Positions 13,644-27,336 of a stretch of 64,000 nucleotides of DNA are shown here, in pieces. Numbering within the stretch: position 1 is the stretch's first letter; each line of letters opens with the position of its first letter. The notes beneath the pieces are model-generated. The model did no database searches. It saw only the letters and a list, made by a program, of their open reading frames with translations, and was not told the DNA's origin. Source of the DNA: Bolinopsis microptera (Eukaryota; Ctenophora; Tentaculata; Lobata; Bolinopsidae); the NCBI RefSeq assembly GCF_026151205.1, contig NC_087083.1, positions 1,488,001-1,552,000 on the forward strand, written 5' to 3'. Position numbers and translations under genes: made by a program.

Positions 13644-14266
13644 TTACTATTTAAATGCTTACATTACCATTAAAATCTGAAAATTAGTACACAGACCGGT
13701 CAAATTAATTTTCGCCCTGGTTTACACTATAAATATATTGTTGTGGGGTCTGGTAAAGTGACACGTTGGACCAAACTATAAGTTACCTGATTTAAGTACA
13801 CACCAGGGTTTCAACACATTTTTATCGATAATTTATCGAATGAAATTAGCACACAAGTGCTGTACTGGAACCTGGAACATTTACACCAATTAGTTCTATC
13901 AACAAACAAGTGAATGGGAAGAAGCAAATACTTTCTCCAAAAAGTTAGCTGATAAAATTCCTAGAAAATTCGGTCAAAGATATTGTGAGGCAATGATTTT
14001 TATCAGGAAAAGAGTAAGATTTGACCTATTGAGAAACAAACAGTCATAAGTTTTTAGAGGAGAAATATTTGAAAAGTAGTATGCAGTAAAAATAGAGACT
14101 TAGATATAAATTTAGAACCAGTAATTGGAATTGGCTACTTTTCCTATCCTACTTAATGCCATCATGTGCATATAGCAGTAGAAATGCGACTCACTAGGAC
14201 CACTGAGCAAATCGGCGTAAAATGGGTCGAAAAGCCAGAATGGGACACTCGAGTCCTTGATCTTGT
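13644..14266. other. Arm sequence of palindrome 2, no gene seen
   Basis: AT-rich sequence with its inverted partner at about 25,792-26,412. No gene or element boundary is seen. Confidence 0.4.
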
Positions 14267-14552
14267 CAGTGGCGTAAACGTTGCCTGTTGGCGCCCCCCT
14301 GCGAAAAGGCGCCCCCTGTTGGCGCCCCTCCCCTTTTGGTGCCCTCTCCCAAAATTGAACAAATTAGGTGATTTTAGAGGATACGCCGGTAAAATCTCTA
14401 AAAACAAGAGTGTATTCTAGAGCAAACACGCGCAGTTTTGCTAGTCTTTAGATAAGTTTTCGAAAAATGTCCCACATTCAAACGACGATTTGGCGCCCCC
14501 CTAAGACGGCGCCCCCCTGCCAGGGGGTCAAGCAGGGCCCTTCGTTCGCCTG
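14267..14552. mobile_element. hAT-like MITE, first copy
   Basis: A 286 bp element starting CAGTGGCGTAAA and ending TTCGTTCGCCTG (eroded partner of CGCCACTG). It is rich in GGCGCCCC blocks. It is flanked by ATCTTGT on the left and ATCTTGTC on the right, consistent with an 8 bp target duplication ATCTTGTC. CAGTGGCG ends with 8 bp duplications are typical of hAT elements. No coding capacity. The inverted copy at 25,505-25,791 has better-preserved ends. Confidence 0.65.
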
Positions 14553-15995
14553 ATCTTGTCGTTGGTGCACTGGGCCTTTTGAACTACATCCTTCAGATTC
14601 ATGTCAACTGAAATTACTATAATCCCAGTTAAGGCAATCGCCGACGCAGGATTTTATGGTCATCTATGATATGTATAATCTGTAATATACTTTCTCTTTA
14701 AATCTTAAAAATATTAGTGGAAATGTGTGTCAAACAGTATATTTATACCATAAAAGTAATTCAAGTGTTGCCAATTGGCAGCGCACAATACAGAGGTAAC
14801 GAGGCAATTGTCCACTGCTCCCAATATTTATCATATGAAATATCAACAATCAAGAAATATCAACACAAACCAAGATATATACCATCTACTCCCTCATAGG
14901 GGCAGGGATGAGGTTATTAAGAGACTTCTGATCGAGGTGTCTCCATATTTGCAGTCATTTTTTTTCCTCTGTACCCTCGTAGCGCTATGAGTGTGGTTCT
15001 TAACATAGCGGAAATCCTTATTCTTGTCTTACATTTCTTACCACCTCGCAATACCTCTCCTTTCTTTCCTGGCGTTGAGGTCTTCCACTTATTTAAAACG
15101 TTACATTCTTTGGACATGCCTTCCCCCCCCCCCCCCAGGATGTGAGAAAAACTGGCTGGGGTGAAAGTGGCCTTCTTACGGGCACACTCTCTCCCAAGTA
15201 CTCAAAACCAAAAAAATTTGTATTCCTCATCCTTCTTCTCCTTTTACGTTCTCTCGTTTACTTCTTGAAGAGTTTTTGGTCCTGTTTGATAGCAATTGGG
15301 GTGTGAAACCCTTATGACAAGGAAAGGTCTTATCAAAATGGAGTCCAAACTCCTCTAGCAGCACGTCAAGCCGAGTTGGTCACCTGATATAGTTTTGGGG
15401 TTGAGGCAGTTCACCCTCATTTACCTTTGTAGCTGGGGTTCGACTTTCACCTCATGACCTAACACACGAAGAGAGGATTTGCTAAAGTGTCTCTGCTGTT
15501 GTTGTGGGTCATTATCACATAAACCCCTAGCTTACGTGATAATGTGTCGAAAGATCACTTGTTTCCACATCCACGGTGATGGGAGTGTTTGGTATTCCAC
15601 CAGTGTAGCGTACAGACACTGGCACGCAACTCCTCTTAGTTCAGAGTGTAGCCATACTGCTGAGAGTGGCAATGTGTTAAGGCCAACTGGACGCTCCCTT
15701 TTCTTTGCTGCTAGTAGGGCTCTCTTAGAGGATGTGCCAGTAATAAAGCTCAAAATTCTACTTTTATTCTTAAAAAATTTGTATTCTTAAAGGGTTTTTA
15801 TAAAAATTACTCAGATTTTTATTGACTTTAAAAATTAGGGTCTTGTGATATTAGTGTTTTTGCAATTGTTTGCATTCATTTTATCATTAGTGATCTACAT
15901 ATATTTATAACTATGTTAGTCGACTTTACAGTGATGTCCACACAAAAAACTTAAATTCCATTATCAATCTTGAATTTTCCATAAATTGTCTTTAA
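14553..15995. other. Arm sequence of palindrome 2, no gene seen
   Basis: Non-coding sequence whose inverted partner is 24,060-25,496. It includes a run of 15 C at 15,123-15,137 that is not matched by a G run in the other arm. Small frames at 15,479-15,790 read on both strands and are not conserved between the arms. Confidence 0.4.
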
Positions 15996-16190
15996 GGTCC
16001 AGTTAATGAACATTTGTGTCTCAATTTGGCTAAGATTTAAATTCAGTGTGACAAACTGGTACCAAAACTTGTATCGCCGAACGAACCAACTCTCAGCTTC
16101 CGAGTACGCGTTTTACTTCAATATAAGCTGTGGCCGCGTGACGACCATAACAGTCCTCCGAGCGCGAGTCCTCGCGTAAAACCCTGCACC
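15996..16190 (+). mobile_element. Start of a TTAA-target DNA transposon, then sequence breaks down
   Basis: After TTAA at 15,992-15,995 comes GGTCCAGTTAATGAAC and about 170 bp that match the start of the complete element at 43,971-46,052 (shared CTCAATTTGGCTAAGATTTAAA and GCTGTGGCCGCGTGACG). From about 16,170 the match fades and the sequence becomes almost G-free. The element's other end is not found anywhere in 16.2-24.1 kb. Confidence 0.65.
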
Positions 16191-16194
16191 ACTT

Positions 16195-19100
16195 TAACTC
16201 CACTACCATCCCCCACTAGACCTCCCACCACTAATTCTCTAATGTCCACAATCCACTTTCACCACCCACCAACACTAAAATTCACACCCCACCCACACAT
16301 CCACTCATCAATTCATACCCTATACCCTACTTCAAAACCCCTATCCACCTAAAATCCCTTATTTTTATCCATACTTAACTCCCTAAAATCACAACCTAAC
16401 ATAACACATTCACAAAATTCAATAAACATAACCAACCCCCTCCTTTCTCCATACTCAAAAAAACCCTACCCATCCCACCACCCCCCACACCATATCCACA
16501 CAACCCACAACATCACATCTATACCACTACCACACCAAACCCTAATAACTTCCTCATCTCTCCTCCCCAATTACCGACAACCCCTCCCCACTAATCTCTC
16601 CCCAAACAAAAACTCCACTCTCCCAAAACCAAACCACCCCTATCCTCCTACCCTTCTCCTCCTAATTACAAAATTCTAACATTTCCAACTACTCCTTACT
16701 CACATCCTATTATTTCCATCCCCCCAACCTTACACACCCCACATCAATTCTATACCCTATATCTTCTATAAATCCAATCAACCACACATACCACATACAT
16801 CACACTTACCAACCACAACCACATTACCCCAACCACCCCTATCCCTATAACCTACCCACTCCCCCATCCCCCTCACTTCAACCCCTCACACCAACTATTC
16901 AACCACCCACACATACCAATCCTTCCCTCATAACAACTCATTACCTCCCCAAACAACACCCCAAAACCCACATCTCACTTCCAAACCAACCCCCACCCAA
17001 AAACACAACACATCAAAAACCAAACCCAAAACCTACCCCCAATACTCCCACTAACCAACCATTCCATCCTAACCAAAACTCACCACCATCAAACATCTAA
17101 ACCAACCCTAACCAACCCCAATATACTACCCTACAAACATTCCCAAACATCCCAATCACATCCCAAAACTACACACCTCCCAAAATCCCCTCCAACCCCC
17201 TACATCCACCCTCAAAACTTTTAATTCTTCCCACAATCCCCCCCCTCTCACAATCCCCCACCTACCTCAAATAACATCCTTATACTCTCCCAACCACTTA
17301 ACCCCTCTCCTCCACATTCCATTAAACAACTTCTAACCTTCTCCCCCCCCATTCACCACCAACCACAACCTATCCCAAATCCCCACCCCCCCAAATTTTA
17401 TTATCATCTCCCAATACTCACTTCTCCTATCACTTACATAATCCTTTACACCCTACCCCCCCATCTCAAAAACACACATCCAACCTCCTCCCCCTCATCT
17501 ACCTATCAACAAACACCTAACAATTCTCCCCCCCATCAAACCTTAACCTCACACATCCCCCCACATCTACAAATACCCAATTTACATCCTTCCACCCCCC
17601 AAAAACCCATCTTTCCCCAATATCTCCATTCCTAAACCACACCCCAAATCTCCCCTACCCCCCCAACCAAAATCTAACAAATTTTTCTCCCAATACAACA
17701 TACCCAAAAACATACCCCACCCTAACTCCTCTAAACATATCTCCTCCCTTTCCAAACATCTACACTCCCCCCACCCACCCCCCTACCAACTCCTCACTCC
17801 TCTCCTAACTTCAACTTCCAAATCATAATACTAAATACAAATACCCACCATACCCCCACATCTTCACAACAAAATCTAACCATTACCACACCCCAAAACC
17901 TTCCAACCTACCATCCAACATTAACCCAATCAAAACCCATAATAAATTCTCCCTCCCTTATCTACCCACATTTAAACATACCCACCTTTTTAAATAAAAC
18001 CAAATTTCCCTTCCCATTCCCATAACCCAATTCTAAAAATATTACCACTCTCCCTCACCACCTTTAAACCAAAACCATCACTACACAAACCCCCTTACAA
18101 CAAATCAACCCAACACCCCCCCCCCCCAAAAAAACCCCTCCCCCTCTCCTATTCTACTCCCCTCCTCTCCCCCACCCCCTACCCTATCCCCCATAACCCC
18201 CCCCTTCAAAACCTCCCCCAAACCCCACCCCAATAAATCACCATAACCAATCCTCTCCTACACCCAAATCACACAAACCCTCAATCAATAATCTCACCAA
18301 AAACACCATCCAATCCACCAATTCCAAAAAAAATTCAACTACTTTAAATACTCTTATTACCCCATAAATAAACAACAACACACCCTTCACCAAACATACT
18401 AATAACCTACCAAATATTCCTCACCATACCAATCCTTCCTACATATCAAACACCCACCCATATCCTACATCAATAAACTTCATCATCCAATCATAAATCC
18501 CACCCCCTCCAACAATTTCTCCCATTCACCCTCCAACCCCTCTAATTCCAACCCCCCTAAACTTACCCACTCCCCATTCCCACAACCCCCTTACAATTCT
18601 CTCCCAAATTCCCACCACATTACCTAAACTAAATCTCCACACCCAATAAACCCCCCCATCCCCACCTCCCTACATACCCCTACAACACCATCCATTAACT
18701 CCACCCCCCCCTCATCTCACCCATCATCCCAAACCAACAAATACAAATCACTCACCCACCACATTCCCCTAATCCCACCCACATTCAAATTTCCCCTCCC
18801 ATCACAAACACTCCTACCCACCCAACCCCCACAAACTTACACCATAACTCCCCATACAATCCACAAACCCTCCCCACAATCAACATATCCACCCCCATAT
18901 CCACCCCTTTCCACTTTTCCAACACCTTACTCCCCACAACACCCCATCCCACACTCCCCAATATATTATACAATCACTAAATTAACCCCCCCAAATCAAC
19001 CATTCAAACAAAGTTACTTTCATCCCCCACCCCCCCAACCCAACAATCTCACTACACCATCCCTACTCCCCCTCTCACATTATAACACTATTCCTTCACC

Positions 19101-22100
19101 AACCTACCATACACACTCAATCTTCCTATTTAACCCCAACCCAACATACTCCCCCACCACACACCCCTAATAAGACTACCCATACAACCATCTTCATCCC
19201 AACACCAACCCATACCATAAACCATACTCTTCTTCACCCTATCTGCAGCTCTTATCCCCTAACTAAACCCCCCTCCATCACACCACAAACCATTACCAAC
19301 TTACTAGTCCACCCAGATTTCCAACCAACCCTCTCAACCTAAATTCACAATCCATAATATACCCAACACCCCCATACATCCCACACAAACATACCTCATA
19401 GAACAACCCTTCTAAAACACATCCCACCCCCCACTAAACTCCAAAACACCAACCACATATCCCCATCCCCCACAAAACATGATCTATTCTAAATTTATTA
19501 TTCCTTCCATTAACACAAATACAAAAACCCTCTACACTCCCAAACCCCAACCAACATATAACCCTTAATAAAACAATGCCCAAAAAATAACCACACAACA
19601 AACCCACCACACCTTATAAGAATAATCTCTCTCATCCCCACCACTCTATTTGTTTCCCCATCAACCCACCTTGTTTTTCCAACCCCCCAGGTTTGTGTTA
19701 ACAAACCCACACTTCTATAAACATTTCAAACACAACTGACAACGTACCAAACACACGCCGGTTCCAAACCCCGCCCCCCCACCCTCCCCCAACCCCAAAT
19801 AAACTAATACTCCTCATATATACTCCCACTACTCCCCACAATAACAACCATTCATCTTCCACAATCCAACCACCTCCCACCCAAACTCAACACAAATATA
19901 TCCAAAACACACCCACACACTACCAAATTACAATTCCAATACAGAACCCCCAAAATCCCCCACCAACATACCCTTAAAATATATAAATTAATATCCACAC
20001 CCTTAATCACACCTCACCTATAATTCACCCACCTCCCCAACAAATTATCCATCATATTATCCTCACCAACCTCCAAAACACCCACACCTAATACTCATTC
20101 TACTAAAACCTATACTTTACCCCAACTACAAATCACACAACCATATTAAATCCCCATCCCACCTTCCCCCCCAAAAATACAAACATACACACAACCTCTC
20201 ACCTAAATTAAATTCTCACCCACAACACACTTACTACCCAATTTTTACACTCTAAACCCCCCCAAAAACACAAACTATTCCTCTCAAAAACTATACACAT
20301 AAAAAAAAACTCCCAAAAATCAAAACCCACAACCCACTTACAATCCCTAACCCACCCCAATAACACCATCTCACCACAAAAATCTCCAATAAAAACACAC
20401 CCACTTCAACAAAACCACCTCTTTCAATCCCCTATACTCAACTTAATCACACACCCACCTCCATCCTCAAAATCCTTTTCAAACTAACCTCAATATCAAA
20501 CCTCCAACATCTCACAATCTACACAAAACTAAAACAATATATCCCCCCATTCACCATCACCCCTCAACCCAAACCCTCAACTTTCACCAACAACCCCACC
20601 CCAAATCTCTCAAAACCATTACACATCCCTCCCCCTAAAATCACTTACCCAAAATCTCAACTTACTCCATACACCACATTACATAACCACCTTATACCCC
20701 ACCCCAACTACCCACCACCCCTACTCCAACCCCCAATCATTTCAACTCCACTCCCAACCAACAACAATCTCACAAATCACAACCCCCATACCAATCCACC
20801 ACCCCCCCCCTAATCACCAATAACAACAATACCTCCCCCCAATAACCCCTACTCCCCCCCTTCCACCTCCCCCCCTTACCCCCCATCATCCCCAACCATC
20901 TCCCCTCATCTACCCTCCCCACCACAAACCTCACATTCCTACTCCTATCTTACACCAACATCCTCCCCACACCCCAACACCCCCCATTCATTATTACCAA
21001 TAATTATCCCTCATCTAAAAATTACCCCTCTAATATTACTAATTCCATAAATTCTTAAAACAAAAAACCAACCCAAACCAAAACAATCCCCAACCAAACC
21101 ACTCCACTCACCAAAATCCACACCCACAATCACCTCCCCCCCATCAAAACTTTTAATCAAACCCCCCCCCCCACCAAAACCCCATTTCCCAAACCAAACC
21201 CCCAACCCCCCTCCCATCAAACCCTACCCCATCAAACCATCCTCCTAAACAAAACCCCCCCATTCCCCACTCTCAAAACCACACCAACCAACTATATCAA
21301 CTCAACCCCATAAACCCTTCTTCCCCTAACCACCCCCAACTAACACCACCACAAAATCCCTCAATATCCCCCACTCCCATCTCCCTCTACTCCCAACCAC
21401 CCACACACCTCCACACCTTATACCAACTCTAAATACAACAAATTCTCATCCTACCCACCTACATTCTCCTCCTCTATATTCATACAAAACCTTACCCCCA
21501 ATTCCCCACACCCCATAAAACCCCACCACTCCCTACCTATAAAACATTAAATAATAACCACTAATACACACCATTCCAACATCCCCAATCCCACCAACCC
21601 CCAAATACTTTCTACCACTCCCACCCAAACCCATCACAACCACAAAAATCCAATCAAACATTCCCCTTCCCAACTTAAAAAACCCCACCATCCCCCTACC
21701 TCCAAACATCCACATAAAAATACCTACACACCCTCCCCCACCATACCCAATATTAACAACATCCCATAACCCTAAACACCCCTACCCCCCCTCCCCCATT
21801 TCACTCCCCTCCCCCCCCATTTAAAAAATTCCCAAAACACTCCTTAACCTCACAACTTCCCATTAAATCCTACCCACCACACACCCCCATCCACATATCA
21901 ATCAAAACCCTCACAAACTCCTTCCCACCTCCAACTCCTCCCCCTCTTACTTAACCTAACATTCTTACCCACTTCTATTACCCACAGACACCCCCCCTCC
22001 CCACTAACAACCACAAAATTTCCTTAAAAATCCCCCCAAATATTACACCTCCAAATCCTTAACCAACCCCCATACCACCCATCACCTTCACCCCCTAAAA

Positions 22101-22655
22101 CTCTAACCCAAACTCTCCCACCACCCACAACAACAACCCAACCTCATACCTATACCATCATCCCCACATTCCCCCATAAAACCTATTCCCAATCCCCATA
22201 CCCCCACCCTTCTACCACACCCCCTATACAAAAAACTCAACCCTAATAACACACTAACCTCCAATACACTCAACCCCTAAATATTAATCAACCTCCATCA
22301 CTAATCCTCCCATAAACCACACATACACAATTCCCCCTCCAACAAATTTAAATTCCCACACATAATAACCTATTTACTCAATCATCCCCCAAATCCAATA
22401 AAACCAAAACCCCTATAAACAAACACTTACCTACCTCATCACCTCCCTACTTCCTCACCCAACTTACCTACCCCAACCCCCCCCACTCCCCAACCCACCC
22501 ACCTACAAAATATCCTTTACAACGAAAACCCTAACCCCTTCCCTAACATCCCTTCTCTCACCAAACCACTTTACCATTTCCTTCTAACCCCCACTCCTCA
22601 ACATAAACATACCATCCATCCACTTATTCAACCTACCTCCCAAACTAATCACCCC
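16195..22655. other. 6.4 kb tract almost devoid of G on the + strand
   Basis: Most 60-base lines here contain no G at all; two lines I counted hold about 35-43% C, 37-47% A and 18-20% T. There is no tandem unit, no coding sequence and no recognisable element. The minus-strand frames are Gly/Val/Trp-rich composition artefacts. A few G-bearing islands occur, for example 19,240-19,320 and 19,670-19,765. Its left edge fades out of a recognisable transposon end. Candidates are a base-calling failure inside a fold-back read, or a real extreme strand asymmetry. I favour the former. Confidence 0.8.
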
Positions 22656-24060
22656 AGATGCTCTCTCTCTCTCTCTATTGTAGATAGAGATATAGTCTAC
22701 AAAACTTAATCACGTGTCTCTCTCGTCTACGATGTGCTCCGCCATGCACACTGCCACCTAGAGAATAGCACGTACTTCATATCTCTAGTGTGTCTTGTCT
22801 TTGACAACACGTATCTAAAGCACCCCCATCCCTATAAGACTGTCAGTCAAACAATGAACCACAATAAAGCATCCTCTGCTCTCACAGAATTGACGTGTTC
22901 AGGTTCCCTATAAGCCAATGTGTGTTACATCACTTCGTGATATAGATATACCCCAGACCACGGTCTCCTCCTGTGACCCGTGTACACACAATCAACGAGT
23001 GATATTCAGTTTTTCACCTCGTTCTGAGGACTTGTGCCACGCTACCCACTCGTGTTGTGTCCCACAGCTCTACCGACTCGCATATCGATGTCCCCAAGTA
23101 ATGGCATCTAACAAGCGTACATGATAGAGAATCCTGTGTGACCTCCTAGACATCAGACTGCATCGTAATCTTGCGACTCCTCAGAAATACATAACACGCT
23201 TCACCCCATCTTTCTCACTCTCGACCCTCCCTAGCGACCACTGTACAGGAGTGTAAGAAGAAACTTGCATATACCTCGCACCATCGTTCTCATCTCCCAA
23301 CAGATCTCCAGTCCGCTTACAGCCTTGTGCAACACATCCCCCTTCCAGACACTCGAATAGTACTATAGTCGGCGCTCACAGAGTGAACGCCTATCACGCC
23401 CGCGTCCTAATGTGTCTCATAGATTGGTCGTGTGTGACCCGAATAGAGTTCCGACTAGTCATCTCGCTATACAGAGAGTGTGAAGCTACCACCTCCAATC
23501 TCTAGTCTGTATCACTAGCACACAGCTCGCTAACTAGTGTTGACTGTCAGATTTGTATCGACGCAAAGTCGCGATCGTGCCAGAGAGACAGAATCGACGT
23601 CCGCTGCGCTCACTCCCACTGACTGTCCTCTCAAGACTTGCCGGAGGAGATCATCAGCCTCACCCGCTAAGAGTCCTGAACATATGCATGGCCACACAAT
23701 CTGATCTCAATCGCAGAATCACGCATGACTCCAGAGGTATCGTACCCGACACGAAGAGAACACGAGAACGCTACGTGGGCAGGAGTGAGAATACAAGTGA
23801 ATGCAGGACCAGTAGAACATACTAATCTAAGACATCCTCAGGCGCACACTGCGACACTACAGTCTTATGTATATATCTAGATGCTTGTGAAGACTCTCCG
23901 ACTAAAGCGCTGGAGACCTAGTGAACCAGAGACCTCTTCTACTCACCCAGCTGTCGCACTTATGGAGTTCATGACCGTGATATATACTGACGCATCTCCC
24001 CATATTGTACGAGATCTGAGTAATCTGATTAGAGAGATTGTGTTGTAGAGTGAACCTATG
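22656..24060. other. Homopolymer-poor, GC-raised anomalous block
   Basis: It begins with a (CT)n stretch at 22,659-22,677. For 1.4 kb the sequence is visibly higher in GC than its neighbours and has almost no A or T run of five or more, in a region where such runs are otherwise frequent. No gene, repeat or match to other parts of the window was found. Moving right, recognisable homology to 15,930-15,960 reappears at about 24,060. It reads like degraded sequence rather than a genomic feature. Confidence 0.55.
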
Positions 24061-25504
24061 CGTCGTGAAACCGAGTTTTTTGTTAGATGGACTCAACTGT
24101 AACGTTATATACCTTCTATATAAATATATGTACTATCAATAATTGATAAAATTAATGCAAACAATGGCAATAAAACCCAAATATACAATGGACCCTATTT
24201 TAAAAATTCCATAAAAATTGAGTAATTTATATATAAAAAACCCTTTAGATACAAATTTTTTAAGATACAAATTTGCTTTTGATCTTATTACTGGCACCTC
24301 ATCTTAGGCGACGCCTACTAGCAGCAAGAGCAAAGGGAGCGTCCAGTAGGCTTAACACACTGCCACTTCAGCAGTATGGCTTACACTCTGACAAAGAGGA
24401 GTGTTAATCGTGACAGTGTTTCTTAAGCTACGGTGGTGAGATTTATGAGTGGATCCCAACACTCCCCACACTGTGGAAGTGGGAAAAACAAGTTATCTTA
24501 CGACCACCTTCTCATGTAAGCTAGTTGGGGGATTTGTGGATAATGACCCACACAACAACATTTCAGAGACACATTAGCAAATCTCCTACGTGAGTATGTC
24601 AAGCTGTGAAAGACGAACCCCAGCTACAAGAAGGTAAATGAGGGTGACTGCCTCACCCCAAAACTAGAACAAGTGACAAGCTCGGCTTGACGTATCTGCT
24701 TAGAGGAGTTTGGCCTCCATTTGATAAGACCTTTCATGACATAAGGGTTTCACACCCCAATTGCTTATCAAACAGGACCAAACTTTCTAGAAGGATAGAG
24801 CGAACGAAAAAGGAGACGAAGGATGAGGAGGAAAAAAAAAAATTTTTTTTGATGGAGAGTACTTGGAGAGAGTGTTGCACGTAGAGAAGGCCACTTTCAC
24901 CCCAGCCGTATTTCTCACAACTGGAGGCCAGTCCAAAGAAAGTAAGCGGTTTCTAATAGAGTGGAAGACCTCAACCGCAGGCAAAGAAAAAGAGCTGGAT
25001 TGCGATGTGGTAAGACTGTAAGGACAAGAATAAGATTCAGCTATGTTAAGAACCACACTCCTGCTCTACGCGGGTACAGAGGAAAAAAAATGGACAGCAA
25101 ATATGAGACAACCACTATCCAGAAGTCTTTATAAACCTCAACCCCTGCCCCTATGATGGAAGTAGTGAGTATATATTCTTTGTTATGTTGAATTTCTTTT
25201 GATTGTTGATATTACAATTATACTAAGAATTGGTAGCAGTGGACATTTCCGTTACCTCTTATTTGTGCTCATGCCCAATTGCTCACCTTGAATACTTTTA
25301 TTGTATATAATATACTGTCTTGACACACAATTTCCACTAATATTTTAAGATTTAAAGGAAAATTATATTACAGATTATACATTATCATAGCTGACCATAA
25401 ATCCGTGCGTCGGCTGATTGCCTTAACTTGGATTAATAGTAATTTCGTTGACAGAAAGCTGAAGGATGGAAGTTCCAAAAGGCCCATTGCACCATCGACA
25501 AGAT
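24061..25504. other. Right arm of palindrome 2, no gene seen
   Basis: Inverted copy of about 14,553-15,960. Non-coding. It includes the A11T8 junction at 24,831-24,850. Confidence 0.4.
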
Positions 25505-25791
25505 CAGTGGCGTAACGAATGGGCTGCTGACCCGCTGTGCAGGGGGGCGCCGTCATAATGGGGCGCAAATCGTCGTTTGAATGTGGGAAATTTCGAAAAC
25601 TTACTAAAGTACTAGCAAAACTGCGCGTTTTTCTCTAGATAAACCCTTTTTTAGATATTTTACCGGCGTATCCTCAAAATCACCTAATTTGTTCAATTTT
25701 AGGGAGTGGGGGCAACCACAAAGGGGAGGGGGCGCAACAGGGGGGCGCCTTTTTCGGCAGGGGGCGCCCCACAGGCAACGTTACGCCACTG
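25505..25791. mobile_element. hAT-like MITE, second copy
   Basis: A 287 bp element with inverted ends CAGTGGCGTAACG and CGTTACGCCACTG. It is flanked by GACAAGAT (25,497-25,504) and the similar GTACAAGC on the right. GACAAGAT is the complement of the duplication seen at the first copy, so both copies are the same insertion inside the inverted arms. It has internal GGGGGCGCC blocks and no coding capacity. Confidence 0.7.
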
Positions 25792-26412
25792 GTACAAGCT
25801 CAAGGGACTCGACGTGTCAAATAATGGCTTTTCCGAAACCCATTATCGCGGATTTGCTTCAGAGGTCCTAGTGAGTCGCCTTCTCTCAAATGGCACATGC
25901 TGGCACTTTAAGTAGTCTAGAAAAGTAGCCAATTCAATGTACTGGCTCAACCTTTATATCTACGTCTGCTTATTTTTTACTGCTTACTACTTTTAAATTA
26001 TTTCTCTCTAAAAAAACTTATTACTGTTGTTCTCAATAGGTCTCAAATCTTTACTCTTTTCCTGATAAAAATCCTTGCCTCACCAATATAGACCGATTTT
26101 AGGAATTTTAATCAGCTAAACTTTTTTGGCAGGAAAGTATTTGCATCTTCCCATTCCACTTGTTGTTGATAGAACTTTTGGTGTACAATGTTCATGTTCC
26201 ATGTACCTCCTTGTGTGCTAATTTTCATTCGATAAATATCGATATAAATTTGTTGAAACCCTGGGTGTGTACTTTACATCAGGTAACTTATAGTTGGTCA
26301 ACGTGTCATTCCGCCCCGACAACAATATATTATAGTGTAAACCAGGGCGGGAAATTATTTGACCGTTCGTGTCACTCATTTCGATTTTAATGGTGACTGG
26401 TAGCCTTTTAAC
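25792..26412. other. Right arm of palindrome 2, no gene seen
   Basis: Inverted copy of 13,644-14,266. AT-rich and non-coding. Confidence 0.4.
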
Positions 26413-27336
26413 TAGTAGAGGCTCTTACGGGCAATGTCTGCTCGTACCTCTAGGACCCCAGATCCCCTTACTAGACGTATTTTTGGACCGTAGAATCGAT
26501 TTAAAAGTAAGTAGTTTCAAAATGATTGGACTGAGGTTAGCACGTTATAAAATTGCAAAAAAACCGATATTGGGCCAAAAATAGGCCAAAAAAAGCCTAG
26601 TTTTTGATATTTGAGCACGTTAATAATGTGGGCCATTGTCAGCAACATTTGCTGCAGGTAGCTAAAAGAACCACAAAAAAAGGGGGCGCCGCACAAGATG
26701 GTTAAACAACTTTTAACCATCCTCTATTTTAGTGCGCCAAACCAAAAAGTGGGTTTAAAAATTTTGATTTTTAGCTTGAAGATTAGCATAAATTTTTGCA
26801 TTTGTATTCATCACCAAACAATCGTCCCATGTGTTTGCCTAAATTTACCTTTCCGAGAAGTACAAGTACCCACTCATTACATTATCGAAGTAGATAATGT
26901 ATATAACCACCCACCCAACCCCCCCCAACAAACCCCCCTTTTCTCACCCGCAGCGTTTTTGCACAATTTACGTCCGCGCACTACGCGCAAAAGTATTTAG
27001 TTGTTATCAATTGGCACCGCGCGTTCATCATAATTTCCACAGCTATAACTCCGCGCGATTATGTCCGTCTAGTCATATTTTCACCACAAATAGAAAACTA
27101 ATGTGATCTTATTGCTTGACAAAATATTACTATAATTACTCTCTTTGCCTTAGAGCAATAGACTGTCAAGTTAAAACGCGCATTTTTTGGTTTCTAGCAC
27201 AGTGACTACAAAGGCCTAATTTATACTTCTTCACATATTATCGATCCTTAGAACATAATTCTATTTGTGTCCAATAAGCGGTAAGGTCTCTAATACTCGT
27301 AGCAGAAAAACCTTCTTTATGCGTGTAAGAGCCTCT
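26413..27336 (+). mobile_element. MITE-A, complete copy
   Basis: A 924 bp element beginning TAGTAGAGGCTCTTACGGGC and ending GCGTGTAAGAGCCTC. It occupies the same locus as the 12,764-13,643 copy, with both flanks shared and inverted. It carries extra bases not in the other copies, such as AAAAAAAGGGGGCGCC near 26,675. No coding capacity. Confidence 0.75.

Noticed and set aside
18785-21715. Minus-strand Gly/Val/Trp-rich frames
   Set aside because: They result from the near absence of G on the + strand, which removes C from the minus strand. No motifs or plausible starts.
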